A DNA stretch of 64,000 bases from Bacillota bacterium (GTDB lineage Bacteria > Bacillota > Clostridia > Acetivibrionales > DTU013). The notes under the pieces are model-generated. The model searched no databases and had not been told where the DNA came from. It saw only the letters and a list, made by a program, of their open reading frames with translations. The stretch covers positions 62,001-126,000 of the forward strand of contig JAEYOP010000071.1 in NCBI GenBank assembly GCA_023411575.1. Reading direction: 5' to 3'. Positions 50,192 to 58,446 of the stretch are shown here, one piece after another (position 1 is the first letter of the stretch; each line of letters opens with the position of its first letter). Made by a program: the position numbers and the translations under genes.

Positions 50192-52591
50192 TTGCAGACT
50201 AAAGGAAAAAAAAGCAACAGCAGGCACATAAAGCACTTCATCCGCAACAGGACCTTCCAGAAGGTATTGATCGGCATCGTCATCATCGCCGCTTCCTTCG
50301 CCATTCTGGAAAACGGCGCGCTGCCCAGGAAATACAGGCTCACCCTCGGGGAGAAATCCCAATACGACATCACGGCGCCGCGGGACATCGAGAATACGCT
50401 GCTTACCATCGAGATGGCGGAGAAGGCGGCGGAAGCCGTTCCGCCGGTTATGCTGAGGCTGGAAAACATTCCTATAGACGTACTCAATACGACATCCGAA
50501 TTTATAAAAGAAATCGAGAACTCCAGGGAGAGCATCGATAAAAATCTCCAGGAGCAGGGAATCACCAAGAAAAGCAAGAACTACAAGGAAACCCTCGAAC
50601 TGGAGCAGGCGATAGCCGTGGACGAACTGCAGGTCAAGGTGAGGGATTTTGGCGTGCCGCTGACGGAGGAGCAGGTGAAATACCTGGTGGTCAAGGCGAA
50701 GGACGAGGAACTGGCGGAGTTTGACAAGCTCACCAGGTCCCTGGTCAGCTCCATCATGAAGGAAGAGGTCAACGAGTCCAACCTGGTGAGCAAGGTGGAC
50801 TTTGTGCAAAGCGAATTCCAGAGCAGCGAGCTGAGCCAGGAGTTCAAAAATATCGGCTCCCTCATGGCGAAAGCCTTTCTCAAGCCTAACAGCGTGGTCG
50901 CCAAGGACATGACCGAAGAGAAGAAAACGGAAGCCTACAATTCCGCCATGGAAAGCAGGCAGATCATTCCGGAAGGCTCCCGCATCCTCAGCTACGGGGA
51001 TATTGTGACGGAGGACAAGCTGGAGGTTTTAAGGGAGCTGAACCTGATCGAGACAGGCAGCATGGATTATGCCTTTGCTTCCGGGATACTGGCCGTCGTA
51101 TTGTTTCTGACGTTCCTGGTGGTGCTGTATATGCGGGTTTTCTGCCGAAAATTGCTGGAAAGCCGCAAGGATTTGATCCTGCTCGGCGTGATCATTCTTC
51201 TCATCCTCGGCTCCGCCCTGATCCTCAATTCCGTCAATCCGCTGCTGATCCCTGTCTTTGCCGCGCCCATGCTGATCTCCATCCTCATGGACCTGCGGCT
51301 GGGCATTGTCATAAACCTGGTGCTTGCGCTGGCCATTTCCTTTATCACAAAGGGGGACCAGGGGCTCTTTTATACCAGCGTTATAGGCGGCACCCTGTCC
51401 GCGTTCCTGGTTTCCGGAGCGAACCAGCGGAGCAGGCTTTCCGCTTCCGGGCTGGTGATTGCCGCCCTCAACGGGGTCATTATCACCTGCATCAACCTGA
51501 TCAGCAAGAGCAGCGGCGGCACCATGGCCAATGACGCCGCGTTCATCGCCCTGAACGGCATGATGTCCACGATCCTCACCATTGGCTCCCTGCCGTTCTT
51601 CGAGAGCATTTTCAACATCATTACGCCGTTGAAGCTCCTGGAGCTGGCGAATCCCAACCAGCCGCTGATCAAACGGCTCCTGATGGAAGCCCCCGGGACC
51701 TATCACCACAGCCTGATGGTAGGGAATCTTGCGGAGGTGGCGACGGAAGCCATCAACGGGAATGCTCTGCTTGCAAGAGTCGGGGCTTATTACCACGATG
51801 TCGGCAAGCTGAAGCGGCCGAATTTCTTCAAGGAGAACCAGCTTTCCGAGAATCCCCACGACCGCATGACCCCAAACCTCAGCACCCTGGTCATCACTTC
51901 GCACACCAGCGACGGCGCTGAAATCGCCGAAAAATACAAAGTTCCCCTCGCGGTCCGGGAAATCATCAGCCAGCATCACGGCACGACCCTTGCCGCCTAT
52001 TTCTATTACAAGGCCAAGAAGGGCGACCGGGTGGATGCGGTCAAGCAGGACGATTTCCGTTACCAGGGACCCAGACCGTCCTCCAAGGAGGCGGCCGTGG
52101 TAATGCTGGCGGATTCCGTCGAGGCGGCCGTCCGGTCCATGGTGGACAAGACGGAGGGGAAGATGGAGGGCTTGATCCGAAAGATCATAAAGGACAAACT
52201 GGATGACGGACAGTTGGATTTGTGCGATCTGACCCTCCGGGACCTGGACAATATTGCGAGAGCCTTTATGAGGGTATTCGGCGGCTATTTCCATGCACGG
52301 GAGGAATACCCGGAAATGAAGACAAAGCGGCTTCAGGAGGACCTGGATGCCGAATGGGCCGTAAAGGCGGGCAGGGACGACCGGCCCGGCGGGACGGAGC
52401 GTTTCGAACGGTCCGGCGAGATGGATAAAGCGGACGAGGCAAATGGAGCCGATGGGCCGGACGGATTCGACAAGACAGGCAGGGCAAACAGGGCAGAAGG
52501 ACCGGAAGCCGGGGAGGAGCAGCTTTTTGCGGCTGCCGGCGCCGCCGCCGCGGAAACGGAGGAGGTAAGTGCCCGTTATGGGGAATATTAA
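50192..52591 (+). CDS. PgpH/YqfF-like 7TM-HD cyclic-di-AMP phosphodiesterase
   Basis: 799 residues from a TTG at 50192 (GGGGG eight bases upstream; a TTG at 50186 is possible). First membrane helix (about 25-43), a long extracellular 7TMR-HDED domain (about 50-300), seven membrane helices (about 310-500) and a cytoplasmic HD domain (about 530-690) with YHHSLMVGNLAE and YYHDVGKL. This fold degrades c-di-AMP in Listeria and Bacillus (PgpH). The last 70 residues are a low-complexity Gly/Asp/Ala tail. Overlaps ybeY by about 23 bp. Confidence 0.9.
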   Translation: MQTKGKKSNSRHIKHFIRNRTFQKVLIGIVIIAASFAILENGALPRKYRLTLGEKSQYDITAPRDIENTLLTIEMAEKAAEAVPPVMLRLENIPIDVLNTTSEFIKEIENSRESIDKNLQEQGITKKSKNYKETLELEQAIAVDELQVKVRDFGVPLTEEQVKYLVVKAKDEELAEFDKLTRSLVSSIMKEEVNESNLVSKVDFVQSEFQSSELSQEFKNIGSLMAKAFLKPNSVVAKDMTEEKKTEAYNSAMESRQIIPEGSRILSYGDIVTEDKLEVLRELNLIETGSMDYAFASGILAVVLFLTFLVVLYMRVFCRKLLESRKDLILLGVIILLILGSALILNSVNPLLIPVFAAPMLISILMDLRLGIVINLVLALAISFITKGDQGLFYTSVIGGTLSAFLVSGANQRSRLSASGLVIAALNGVIITCINLISKSSGGTMANDAAFIALNGMMSTILTIGSLPFFESIFNIITPLKLLELANPNQPLIKRLLMEAPGTYHHSLMVGNLAEVATEAINGNALLARVGAYYHDVGKLKRPNFFKENQLSENPHDRMTPNLSTLVITSHTSDGAEIAEKYKVPLAVREIISQHHGTTLAAYFYYKAKKGDRVDAVKQDDFRYQGPRPSSKEAAVVMLADSVEAAVRSMVDKTEGKMEGLIRKIIKDKLDDGQLDLCDLTLRDLDNIARAFMRVFGGYFHAREEYPEMKTKRLQEDLDAEWAVKAGRDDRPGGTERFERSGEMDKADEANGADGPDGFDKTGRANRAEGPEAGEEQLFAAAGAAAAETEEVSARYGEY

Positions 52592-53093
52592 GGGCTTCGG
52601 GGAGACCAGAATTGATATTGAAAATGAACAAACCTCCGTGAAGATAGAGGACAGCTATTGCGAATTACTGAAAAAAACGGCTCTGGCGTGCCTCGCCTCG
52701 GAAAACGTGGCAATGGGCTGTGAAATCAGCATCATCCTTACGGATGACGCCTCCATAAGGCAGATCAACAGGGAATTCAGGAGCATCGACCGGCCTACCG
52801 ACGTATTGTCCTTTCCGCTGGTCCAGCTTCAAAACGGGAACATTCAGGACACGGAAGGCGATTATGACCTGGACGAGGGGCTGCTGCTGCTCGGGGATAT
52901 TGTGATTTCCATGGAAACGGCTGTCGCCCAGGCGCAGCAGTATGGACATCCGTTGGAGCGGGAGCTGGCGTTTCTGGCGTCCCACGGCGTTTTCCACCTT
53001 CTTGGCTACGACCATATGGAAAAGGAAGAGGAAACGATCATGATGTCGAAACAGGAAGCGGTTCTCGAAGGACTGGGGTTGAAGCGGATATGA
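52569..53093 (+). CDS. ybeY: Endoribonuclease YbeY (16S rRNA maturation)
   Basis: 174 residues, GTG start at 52569 with GGAGGAGG upstream (an ATG at 52578 is the alternative, more distant from that site). The zinc-binding HxxxHxxxxxH is present as HGVFHLLGYDH, and RSIDRPTDVLSFP is the usual YbeY signature. It processes the 3' end of 16S rRNA and helps ribosome quality control. The stop overlaps the next ATG (ATGA). Confidence 0.94.
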   Translation: MPVMGNIKGFGETRIDIENEQTSVKIEDSYCELLKKTALACLASENVAMGCEISIILTDDASIRQINREFRSIDRPTDVLSFPLVQLQNGNIQDTEGDYDLDEGLLLLGDIVISMETAVAQAQQYGHPLERELAFLASHGVFHLLGYDHMEKEEETIMMSKQEAVLEGLGLKRI

Positions 53094-53791
53094 AGAACAG
53101 GAACCTGATCGAGAGCTTCAACAATGCCGCCAACGGCATCCTGTCCACGGTGCGGAGCGAGCGGAACATGAAGATCCATATAGGGGCCGCGGCGCTTGTT
53201 TTGATCCTGTCCCTGTTTTATGACCTGACCAGGATGGAATTTCTCATCGTGTGCATAACGATTGCCATAGTGATTATTTGTGAATTGTTCAATACGGCAA
53301 TCGAGGTCATCATCGATACCCTGATCGACGTGTACCACCCCAGGGTGAAGGTCGTCAAGGATACCGCCGCCGGCGCCGTATTCATCGCCGCGCTGCTGTC
53401 GGTTCTGGTCGGCTACTTCGTCTTTTTCGGCCGGGTCAGCACAAGCCTCGAAATCGGGATTGTGCGGATCAAGCAGGCTCCGATGCACCTGACGGTAATC
53501 GCCATCATCCTGACGCTGATGCTGGTAGTGCTCCTGAAAGCGTTTTTCAAAAAAGGGACGCCTTTCAGCGGCGGCATGCCCAGCGGCCATTCGGCGATCG
53601 CCTTTTCCGCCGCGACAGCCGTCGCGCTGTGGACGAACAACGTGAACATAACGATTCTTTTTCTCATCGTTGCGCTTCTTGTAGTACAAAGCCGTCTGGA
53701 GGGGAAAATACATACGGTGTTTGAATTGATCGCAGGGGCGGTCCTGGGATTTTCCGTAACGCTGCTGCTTTTTCAGGCATTTTTCAAATAA
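53090..53791 (+). CDS. Diacylglycerol/undecaprenol kinase fused to PAP2 phosphatase
   Basis: 233 residues. N-terminal DgkA-type kinase (about 1-120) with CELFNTAIEVIIDTLIDVYHPRVKVVKD and AAGAVF; the E and N of the NTAIE block are the kinase signature. Then a membrane-embedded PAP2 domain (about 125-233) with MPSGHSAIAFS and SRLEGKIHTVFELIAGAV. Both halves act on lipids: one phosphorylates undecaprenol or diacylglycerol, the other removes phosphate. The fusion is known in some Firmicutes. All operon spacing is tight. Confidence 0.9.
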   Translation: MKNRNLIESFNNAANGILSTVRSERNMKIHIGAAALVLILSLFYDLTRMEFLIVCITIAIVIICELFNTAIEVIIDTLIDVYHPRVKVVKDTAAGAVFIAALLSVLVGYFVFFGRVSTSLEIGIVRIKQAPMHLTVIAIILTLMLVVLLKAFFKKGTPFSGGMPSGHSAIAFSAATAVALWTNNVNITILFLIVALLVVQSRLEGKIHTVFELIAGAVLGFSVTLLLFQAFFK

Positions 53792-53857
53792 AGGCCGGCT
53801 TAAATTTATATAAACGGCCTGATAAAGGCCGGTTTAAATTTAGATAAACGGCCTGAC
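53791..53857 (+). repeat. Two tandem palindromic repeats upstream of era
   Basis: Two copies of a 33-34-bp unit (53791-53823 and 53824-53857), differing at a few positions. Each has AGGCCG..TTAAATTTA..TAAACGGCCT inverted symmetry, so it can form a hairpin. They sit between the kinase gene and era. Confidence 0.85.
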
Positions 53858-53877
53858 ATAAACAGGAGGTAGTTTTC

Positions 53878-54768
53878 ATGCCATTCAAATCCGGTTTCGT
53901 AACCATCGTAGGACGCCCGAATGTGGGGAAATCCACACTGACCAACAAGCTGGCGGGGGAGAAGATATCCATCATATCCAGCAAACCGCAGACTACGCGA
54001 AACACCATTAAAACCATCATCAGTACGGAGGAAAGCCAGATCATTTTCCTGGATACACCGGGCATCCACAAGCCGAAAACGAAGCTGGGCGAGTATATGG
54101 TCAGCCTTGCCGAGGGCACGCTCAACGAAGTCGATCTCGTTCTGTTCCTGACGGAAGCGATGGACGAGGAGCCGGGGGCAGGGGACATTTATATCATGGA
54201 GCAGTTGAAGCAGTTGAAAACTCCCGTATTCCTGATCATAAACAAGATCGATCTGATCCGGAAGGAGCAGCTTTTCGCCAGAATCAACAAATTTACCTCC
54301 TTTATGGAATTTAAGACCGTCATCCCGATTTCGGCATTGAATGACGAGGGGACGGATATTGTGCTCTCGGAGATCACAAAGCTGCTGCCCGAAGGGCCCA
54401 GGTATTTCCCGGACGATATCATTACGGACCAGCCGGAAAAAATGATCGCCGCCGAGCTTATAAGGGAGAAGATCCTGGAACTGGTCACGGATGAGGTGCC
54501 CCACGGCACGGGCGTCGAGGTGATCTCCTTCAAGGAGCGGAAAGGCAAGGACCTGATCGATATTGAAGCCAACATCTATTGCGAAAGGGAAACCCATAAA
54601 GGCATTTTGATCGGAAAAGAGGGAAAGATGCTCAAAAGGATCGGCTCCCTGGCCAGGGTCGAGATCGAGAACCTGCTGGGCACAAAAGTGTTTCTCCAGC
54701 TCTGGGTGAAGGTCAAGCCGGATTGGCGGAACAGCGACAACATGTTGAAAACGCTGGGTTACAAGTAA
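53878..54768 (+). CDS. era: GTPase Era (16S rRNA processing)
   Basis: 296 residues, start ATG with AGGAGG. G1 GRPNVGKST, G3 DTPG, G4 NKID and a C-terminal KH domain (about 200-290) containing GILIGKEGKMLKRIG. Binds 16S rRNA near the 3' end and couples ribosome assembly to cell growth. In the phoH-pgpH-ybeY-dgkA-era order. Confidence 0.97.
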   Translation: MPFKSGFVTIVGRPNVGKSTLTNKLAGEKISIISSKPQTTRNTIKTIISTEESQIIFLDTPGIHKPKTKLGEYMVSLAEGTLNEVDLVLFLTEAMDEEPGAGDIYIMEQLKQLKTPVFLIINKIDLIRKEQLFARINKFTSFMEFKTVIPISALNDEGTDIVLSEITKLLPEGPRYFPDDIITDQPEKMIAAELIREKILELVTDEVPHGTGVEVISFKERKGKDLIDIEANIYCERETHKGILIGKEGKMLKRIGSLARVEIENLLGTKVFLQLWVKVKPDWRNSDNMLKTLGYK

Positions 54769-54771
54769 TTT

Positions 54772-54818
54772 AGGGCTGAGCGAATCATAAAAACGGAATT
54801 TATAATTCGGTCGTCCCT
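54772..54818. repeat. Short hairpin related to the 159-bp inverted repeat
   Basis: AGGG..GA.CGAAT.ATAAA on the left and TTTAT.ATTCG.TC..CCCT on the right form an imperfect inverted repeat with the same end sequences as 44617-44775, but with almost no interior. Looks like a derivative with a deleted centre, just after era; it may act as a terminator. Confidence 0.6.
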
Positions 54819-54912
54819 TAACGACGGCGCAAAATTTTTCAAGTATACGAACCGCTTTTTGGCGTAAGCTAGTATTGCAACATTTACTAAGGACAAAGGG
54901 GGAGTACATGAA

Positions 54913-55080
54913 ATGTTGAAGGATTTTGCATGGAACGCCTTTATAAACGCCGGTATTGTTGATTCTTATATATTCTACAAGGAAATGGAAGAAAGGGACA
55001 GGGCGTCGGAACAGAGAAAGATGGCTGAAGCCGAGGCCGCGACAAGCCGTTTGCAGTATGTCGCTGCAAACAATCAGTAA
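54913..55080 (+). CDS. yqzL: YqzL family protein
   Basis: 55 residues, too short for common ORF cut-offs. MLKDFAWNAFINAGIVDSYI followed by FYKEMEERD matches the pattern of YqzL (LDF.W..F...G.IDTYLLFKE), and it lies between era and recO exactly as in Bacillus. Ribosome site GGGGGAG. Role unknown. Confidence 0.85.
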   Translation: MLKDFAWNAFINAGIVDSYIFYKEMEERDRASEQRKMAEAEAATSRLQYVAANNQ

Positions 55081-55159
55081 GGCGGCAAGGCGGTAAGGCG
55101 CACATAAAAAGATGTCCGCGCATCCGGCTTGCCGGATTCCCGCGGAATGCCCTGCCAAG

Positions 55160-55912
55160 ATGAGGATGTCTTTTTTAAAAACCAGGGGGATCGTCATAAA
55201 AGAGGTCGGCGTAGGGGAAGCGGATAAGATCGTTACCCTGTTTACAGGAAACCGCGGCCGTATTTCCGCCATGGCAAAGGGTGGGAAACGGCCGAAATCC
55301 AACCTTTCTGCGGGTTCCCAGCTGATGTGCTACGGAGAATACGTTCTTTACTGCGGCAAAGAGATGTACATGGTCAATAGCTGCGAGGTACTGGAGCCTT
55401 TTTACGACATCCGGAACGATATGGTCAAGCTTACTTATGCCGCGCATTTTCTGGACATTGTAATGGAGATCGTCCAGGAAAACCAGCCTGCGCCAAAGCT
55501 TTTGCAGCTTCTTTTGAATTCCCTTTTTATGCTGACCAAACCGGAGAAAAGTCCCGAACTGACGGCAAGGATCTTTGAGCTCCGGGCGCTGGCCATATCG
55601 GGATATGCGCCCCATGCGCAAAACTGCATGATTTGCGGCCGCGAGCCGGAAAAATTTTATTCCTTCAGCTTCCTGAAATGCGGTTTTATCTGCGACCGGG
55701 AGCAGTGCGCGGCGGAGGACCGGTTTGCTCCGGAGCTGTCCCCAGGGGCGGCGAGGACCATCCAGCATATCCTGTTTTCCCGTATGGAAGGGCTTTTTCA
55801 CTTTGGTGTTTCAAACGAAGTCCTTGAAGAGCTGGGCCGGCTTTCAAAACGATATTTGCGGGAACAGCTGGAAAAGGACTTCACCAAGCTGGAATTTCTG
55901 AAAAGTATTTGA
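55160..55912 (+). CDS. recO: DNA repair protein RecO
   Basis: 250 residues from the ATG at 55160; a weak ribosome site makes 55166 possible. N-terminal OB fold (KTRGIVIKEVGVGEADKIVTLFT, GRISAMAKGGKRPKSN), helical middle, and a zinc site with CMICG and CGFIC..EQC. Loads RecA through RecR at gapped DNA in the RecFOR pathway. Gene order yqzL-recO supports it. Confidence 0.95.
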   Translation: MRMSFLKTRGIVIKEVGVGEADKIVTLFTGNRGRISAMAKGGKRPKSNLSAGSQLMCYGEYVLYCGKEMYMVNSCEVLEPFYDIRNDMVKLTYAAHFLDIVMEIVQENQPAPKLLQLLLNSLFMLTKPEKSPELTARIFELRALAISGYAPHAQNCMICGREPEKFYSFSFLKCGFICDREQCAAEDRFAPELSPGAARTIQHILFSRMEGLFHFGVSNEVLEELGRLSKRYLREQLEKDFTKLEFLKSI

Positions 55913-55939
55913 CTGTAATTCCACTTTCGATTAAATCGA

Positions 55940-56734
55940 TTAAATCGTTACCGGATTTGTCGATTTAAATCTTTTTCTCGTTTGATGTTCTTCATCAAGC
56001 GCGGCTTCTCTTGCCGGGATTCCGGTAAGTGCTCCTAATTCATTCTGTGCTTCAATTACTCTTTCCAACCATAGTTGTTTGTGATCGTCAAAATTTCGGC
56101 AGCTTTTTGGTATAAACATCGGTTTTGCAAATAGGAGACGATTCTCGGCCCCTTCAACCGCTTGCTCGATAAAAGCCGGTACAACGGGAATACCCAGTAA
56201 TCTTGCCAGCCAGAATGCTCCGGACTCAATATCTTCTGCTCTGTCTTTATTTATGTCATAAATGGTTCCCTGGGAGAATATCAGAAAATGCTTCGGTTTT
56301 TCCCCTTCCGCAAACCACTTTCCTGCAGCTCTCATTGCCGCCATTGATCCGCCAAAACTTTTACGGTCAACTGCAAAGACCTTTTCCAGTTCCAGGATCG
56401 GCATTAATTCTTTCGGTATGGAAACGCCATTAAAGCAATTTTCTTTAGCGAAAACAAACAGCTCCGGATAAGTATTTTTAACTTGATGCATAAGCTCATA
56501 ATAATAACTCATTATTAGCGGAGCGTCGGAATCCGTTAAATGATTGGTGGCTATTATATAAGAAGCAGTAGTAAAATCTTCCGGTACATTATAAGCTTTA
56601 AAATGATATCCTTTTAAGAGCATTTTCTTTACTTCAATCAATCGAATTCTTAATTTTTCCGGATCATTTACAATACTTAATATTTCTTTTTCGGCAATCT
56701 CATTAAACAATGAACTGGCATTAAACAAACGCAT
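55940..56734 (-). CDS. 1-acylglycerol-3-phosphate acyltransferase (PlsC-like)
   Basis: 264 residues, ATG with GGGGGA upstream. Motif I HxxxxD as NHLTDSD, motif III FSQGTIYD-like and a hydrophobic LLGIPVVPAFI; the rest is consistent with the PlsC/LPLAT fold. It acylates a lyso-lipid at the cytoplasmic membrane face. The gene is visibly more AT-rich than its neighbours, is on the opposite strand and lies between recO and a tRNA, which suggests later acquisition. The substrate is not certain. Confidence 0.7.
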   Translation of the reverse strand: MRLFNASSLFNEIAEKEILSIVNDPEKLRIRLIEVKKMLLKGYHFKAYNVPEDFTTASYIIATNHLTDSDAPLIMSYYYELMHQVKNTYPELFVFAKENCFNGVSIPKELMPILELEKVFAVDRKSFGGSMAAMRAAGKWFAEGEKPKHFLIFSQGTIYDINKDRAEDIESGAFWLARLLGIPVVPAFIEQAVEGAENRLLFAKPMFIPKSCRNFDDHKQLWLERVIEAQNELGALTGIPAREAALDEEHQTRKRFKSTNPVTI

Positions 56735-56790
56735 AATAGTCCCCCTAAGTTTACAAACCCACGTGCCGGCGTCTTAAACCCGTAAAAATG

Positions 56791-56826
56791 TCAAAAACCC
56801 TTGAAAACATTAGGTTTTCAAAGGTT
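56791..56826 (-). terminator. Terminator downstream of tRNA-Leu(GAG)
   Basis: On the minus strand AACCTTTGAAAAC (56814-56826) pairs with GTTTTCAAGGGTT (56796-56808) followed by TTTGA and a T-rich stretch. Confidence 0.75.
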
Positions 56827-56839
56827 CTCAGACAATAAA

Positions 56840-56922
56840 TGGTGCGGTCGATGGGACTTGAACCCATACGGTCTCCCATACGCCCCTCAAACGTACGCGT
56901 CTGCCAGTTCCGCCACGACCGC
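56840..56922 (-). tRNA. tRNA-Leu, anticodon GAG
   Basis: Minus strand: acceptor GCGGTCG (56916-56922) with CGACCGC (56844-56850), discriminator A and encoded CCA (56840-56842). Anticodon stem TACGT/GCGTA with loop TTGAGGG, anticodon GAG; class II variable arm; T arm with GGGTTCAAGTCCC. Decodes CUC/CUU. Confidence 0.95.
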
Positions 56923-56957
56923 ATTTATCAGGGTTTGCTGCGCAATCAGCAAAATCA

Positions 56958-56986
56958 ATTATACTAACATAAGCAGGTAGTGTCAA
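56958..56986 (-). promoter_or_regulatory. Sigma-A promoter of tRNA-Leu(GAG)
   Basis: On the minus strand consensus TTGACA (56981-56986) and TATAAT (56958-56963) with 17 bp between. Confidence 0.9.
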
Positions 56987-57090
56987 GACTTTTACATAAA
57001 AAATATATCATAAACAGTTGGCAATAAGTGGGATGCCGATGCGGCGGACACTTTCCGGGAAGTCCCTGAAAATAATTGAAAGGGAATGGT

Positions 57091-57118
57091 TTGAATATGG
57101 CTTGAACTGTGGTAGAAT
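57091..57118 (+). promoter_or_regulatory. Sigma-A promoter for the DUF624 gene
   Basis: -35 TTGAAT (57091-57096), -10 TAGAAT (57113-57118), 16-bp spacer. Confidence 0.65.
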
Positions 57119-57185
57119 TATTACTAGCTGTAATTGTACACAAAAGTGGACGAGAAAACAATCTTAATTGAAACGAGGACACGAT

Positions 57186-58220
57186 ATGGCAGGCTTTTTT
57201 GGATTATTTGATTATAACAAACCCGGTCCGGGTGTGCCGGATCCCGCAGATGCGCCGCCAAAAGCGCCGATTGTCGTTTTTTTTGAAATCCTGCAGCGGA
57301 AGTTCTGGAACCTGATCAAGGTCAACATGATGTTCCTGATCTTCAACATCCCGGCGATGATCGCCGGCTTGGCCGTGCTGCTCTTTTTCTTTCCCAATAT
57401 CATTCCGGACGCCTACTCCAGCTCCGACAAGCTTGCCAGCGACATGCTGCTGAAATTCATCCTGCTGACGCTGATGATGTGCATCCCCATGATAACCACG
57501 GGCCCGGCCCAGGCCGGCTTCACCTATATCATGCGGAACTACTCCCGAGAGGAGCATGCGTTCCTTTGGAGCGACTTCAAGGATACGGCGCTTTCCAACT
57601 TCAAGCAGAGCATGATCATCGGCACGATCAATTTCTTTGTAACGTTTCTCATGCTGCTTGCGATATACACGTACAACCAGCTTATTAACGCCGGTCAGAT
57701 GCCGGCACTGCTGGGTACCGCGCTTATGGCGATCATGGTCGTCCTATTCGTCATTTTTGCCTGCATGTGCATGTACATCTATCCGATCATGATCACATTC
57801 AAGCTCGGTATTGGACAGATTTACAAAAACGCGGTGATCTTTGCCGTGATGAAATTCCTTCCGAACGTTGGAATTCTGCTGTTGAATGCGTTTATCATCC
57901 TGCTTTCCTTCGGCATGATCGTTTCCTTCAGCCAGATCATCGGAATTTTCCTTTATATCCTGCTGACTATCAGCTTGACCGGACTGATTACAAACTTTTA
58001 TGTCTATCCGAAGCTGAAGAAATACATCATTTCCCGTCTCGAAGAGGATGAGGAGGATGATGATGACGAGGACGACGAGGAAGAAGAGGATGAAGTCCAG
58101 GAGGAAAAAGTCGTAGATAACAACAACGTACCCGCCTTGAATGAACAAGCGGATGTCGAAGACGACGACGAAGAAGAAGCACCGGCTAATTCGGATGACG
58201 AAATAAAGAGATATTTTTGA
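57186..58220 (+). CDS. DUF624 (YesL-like) membrane protein with acidic tail
   Basis: 344 residues from the ATG at 57186 (ACGAGGA upstream). An N-terminal FFGLFDYNKPGPGV segment, about five membrane helices (about 45-275) and DUF624 landmarks (FWNLIKVNMMFLIFNIP and PAQAGFTYIMRNYSREEHAFLWSDF) are followed by a 60-residue tail made mostly of Asp and Glu (about 285-340). YesL-type proteins are linked to sugar uptake or membrane proteins but have no proven role. Acidic tail unusual for the family. Terminated by two hairpins. Confidence 0.85.
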   Translation: MAGFFGLFDYNKPGPGVPDPADAPPKAPIVVFFEILQRKFWNLIKVNMMFLIFNIPAMIAGLAVLLFFFPNIIPDAYSSSDKLASDMLLKFILLTLMMCIPMITTGPAQAGFTYIMRNYSREEHAFLWSDFKDTALSNFKQSMIIGTINFFVTFLMLLAIYTYNQLINAGQMPALLGTALMAIMVVLFVIFACMCMYIYPIMITFKLGIGQIYKNAVIFAVMKFLPNVGILLLNAFIILLSFGMIVSFSQIIGIFLYILLTISLTGLITNFYVYPKLKKYIISRLEEDEEDDDDEDDEEEEDEVQEEKVVDNNNVPALNEQADVEDDDEEEAPANSDDEIKRYF

Positions 58221-58268
58221 GGGAATGAACATCAGACTAAATAGTAAATAGAGTAGAAAAATAAAGAA

Positions 58269-58297
58269 TGCTGCCAAATGAGGCAGCTTTTCTTTTG
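58269..58297 (+). terminator. Terminator after the DUF624 gene
   Basis: GCTGCC (58270-58275) with GGCAGC (58282-58287), followed by TTTTCTTTT. A second hairpin, CCCCGGTTGAACCGGGG, is at about 58309-58327. Confidence 0.8.
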
Positions 58298-58403
58298 TGC
58301 TAGCAAAAACCCCGGTTGAACCGGGGGGATCAAAAAGCTTCAACTGCAAGTAGATAAAGAATGTTTGACTATTGCATTTCTTCATTATAGATGATACAAT
58401 ATT

Positions 58404-58417
58404 AACAAACGTTAGTT
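58404..58417. promoter_or_regulatory. Palindrome upstream of the TetR gene, candidate operator
   Basis: AACAAACGTTAGTT is palindromic except one pair. It lies 30 bp before the start of the TetR gene and just after promoter-like TATAGA/TACAAT boxes with TTGACT at about 58364, so the regulator could bind here and repress itself and the two genes downstream. Confidence 0.5.
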
Positions 58418-58446
58418 TACATGCGAGAGGGGAACAAATTCACAAT

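Noticed and set aside
53791..53857. Short tandem repeats considered as CRISPR
   Set aside because: Only two adjacent copies, no spacers of regular size and no cas genes in the window.
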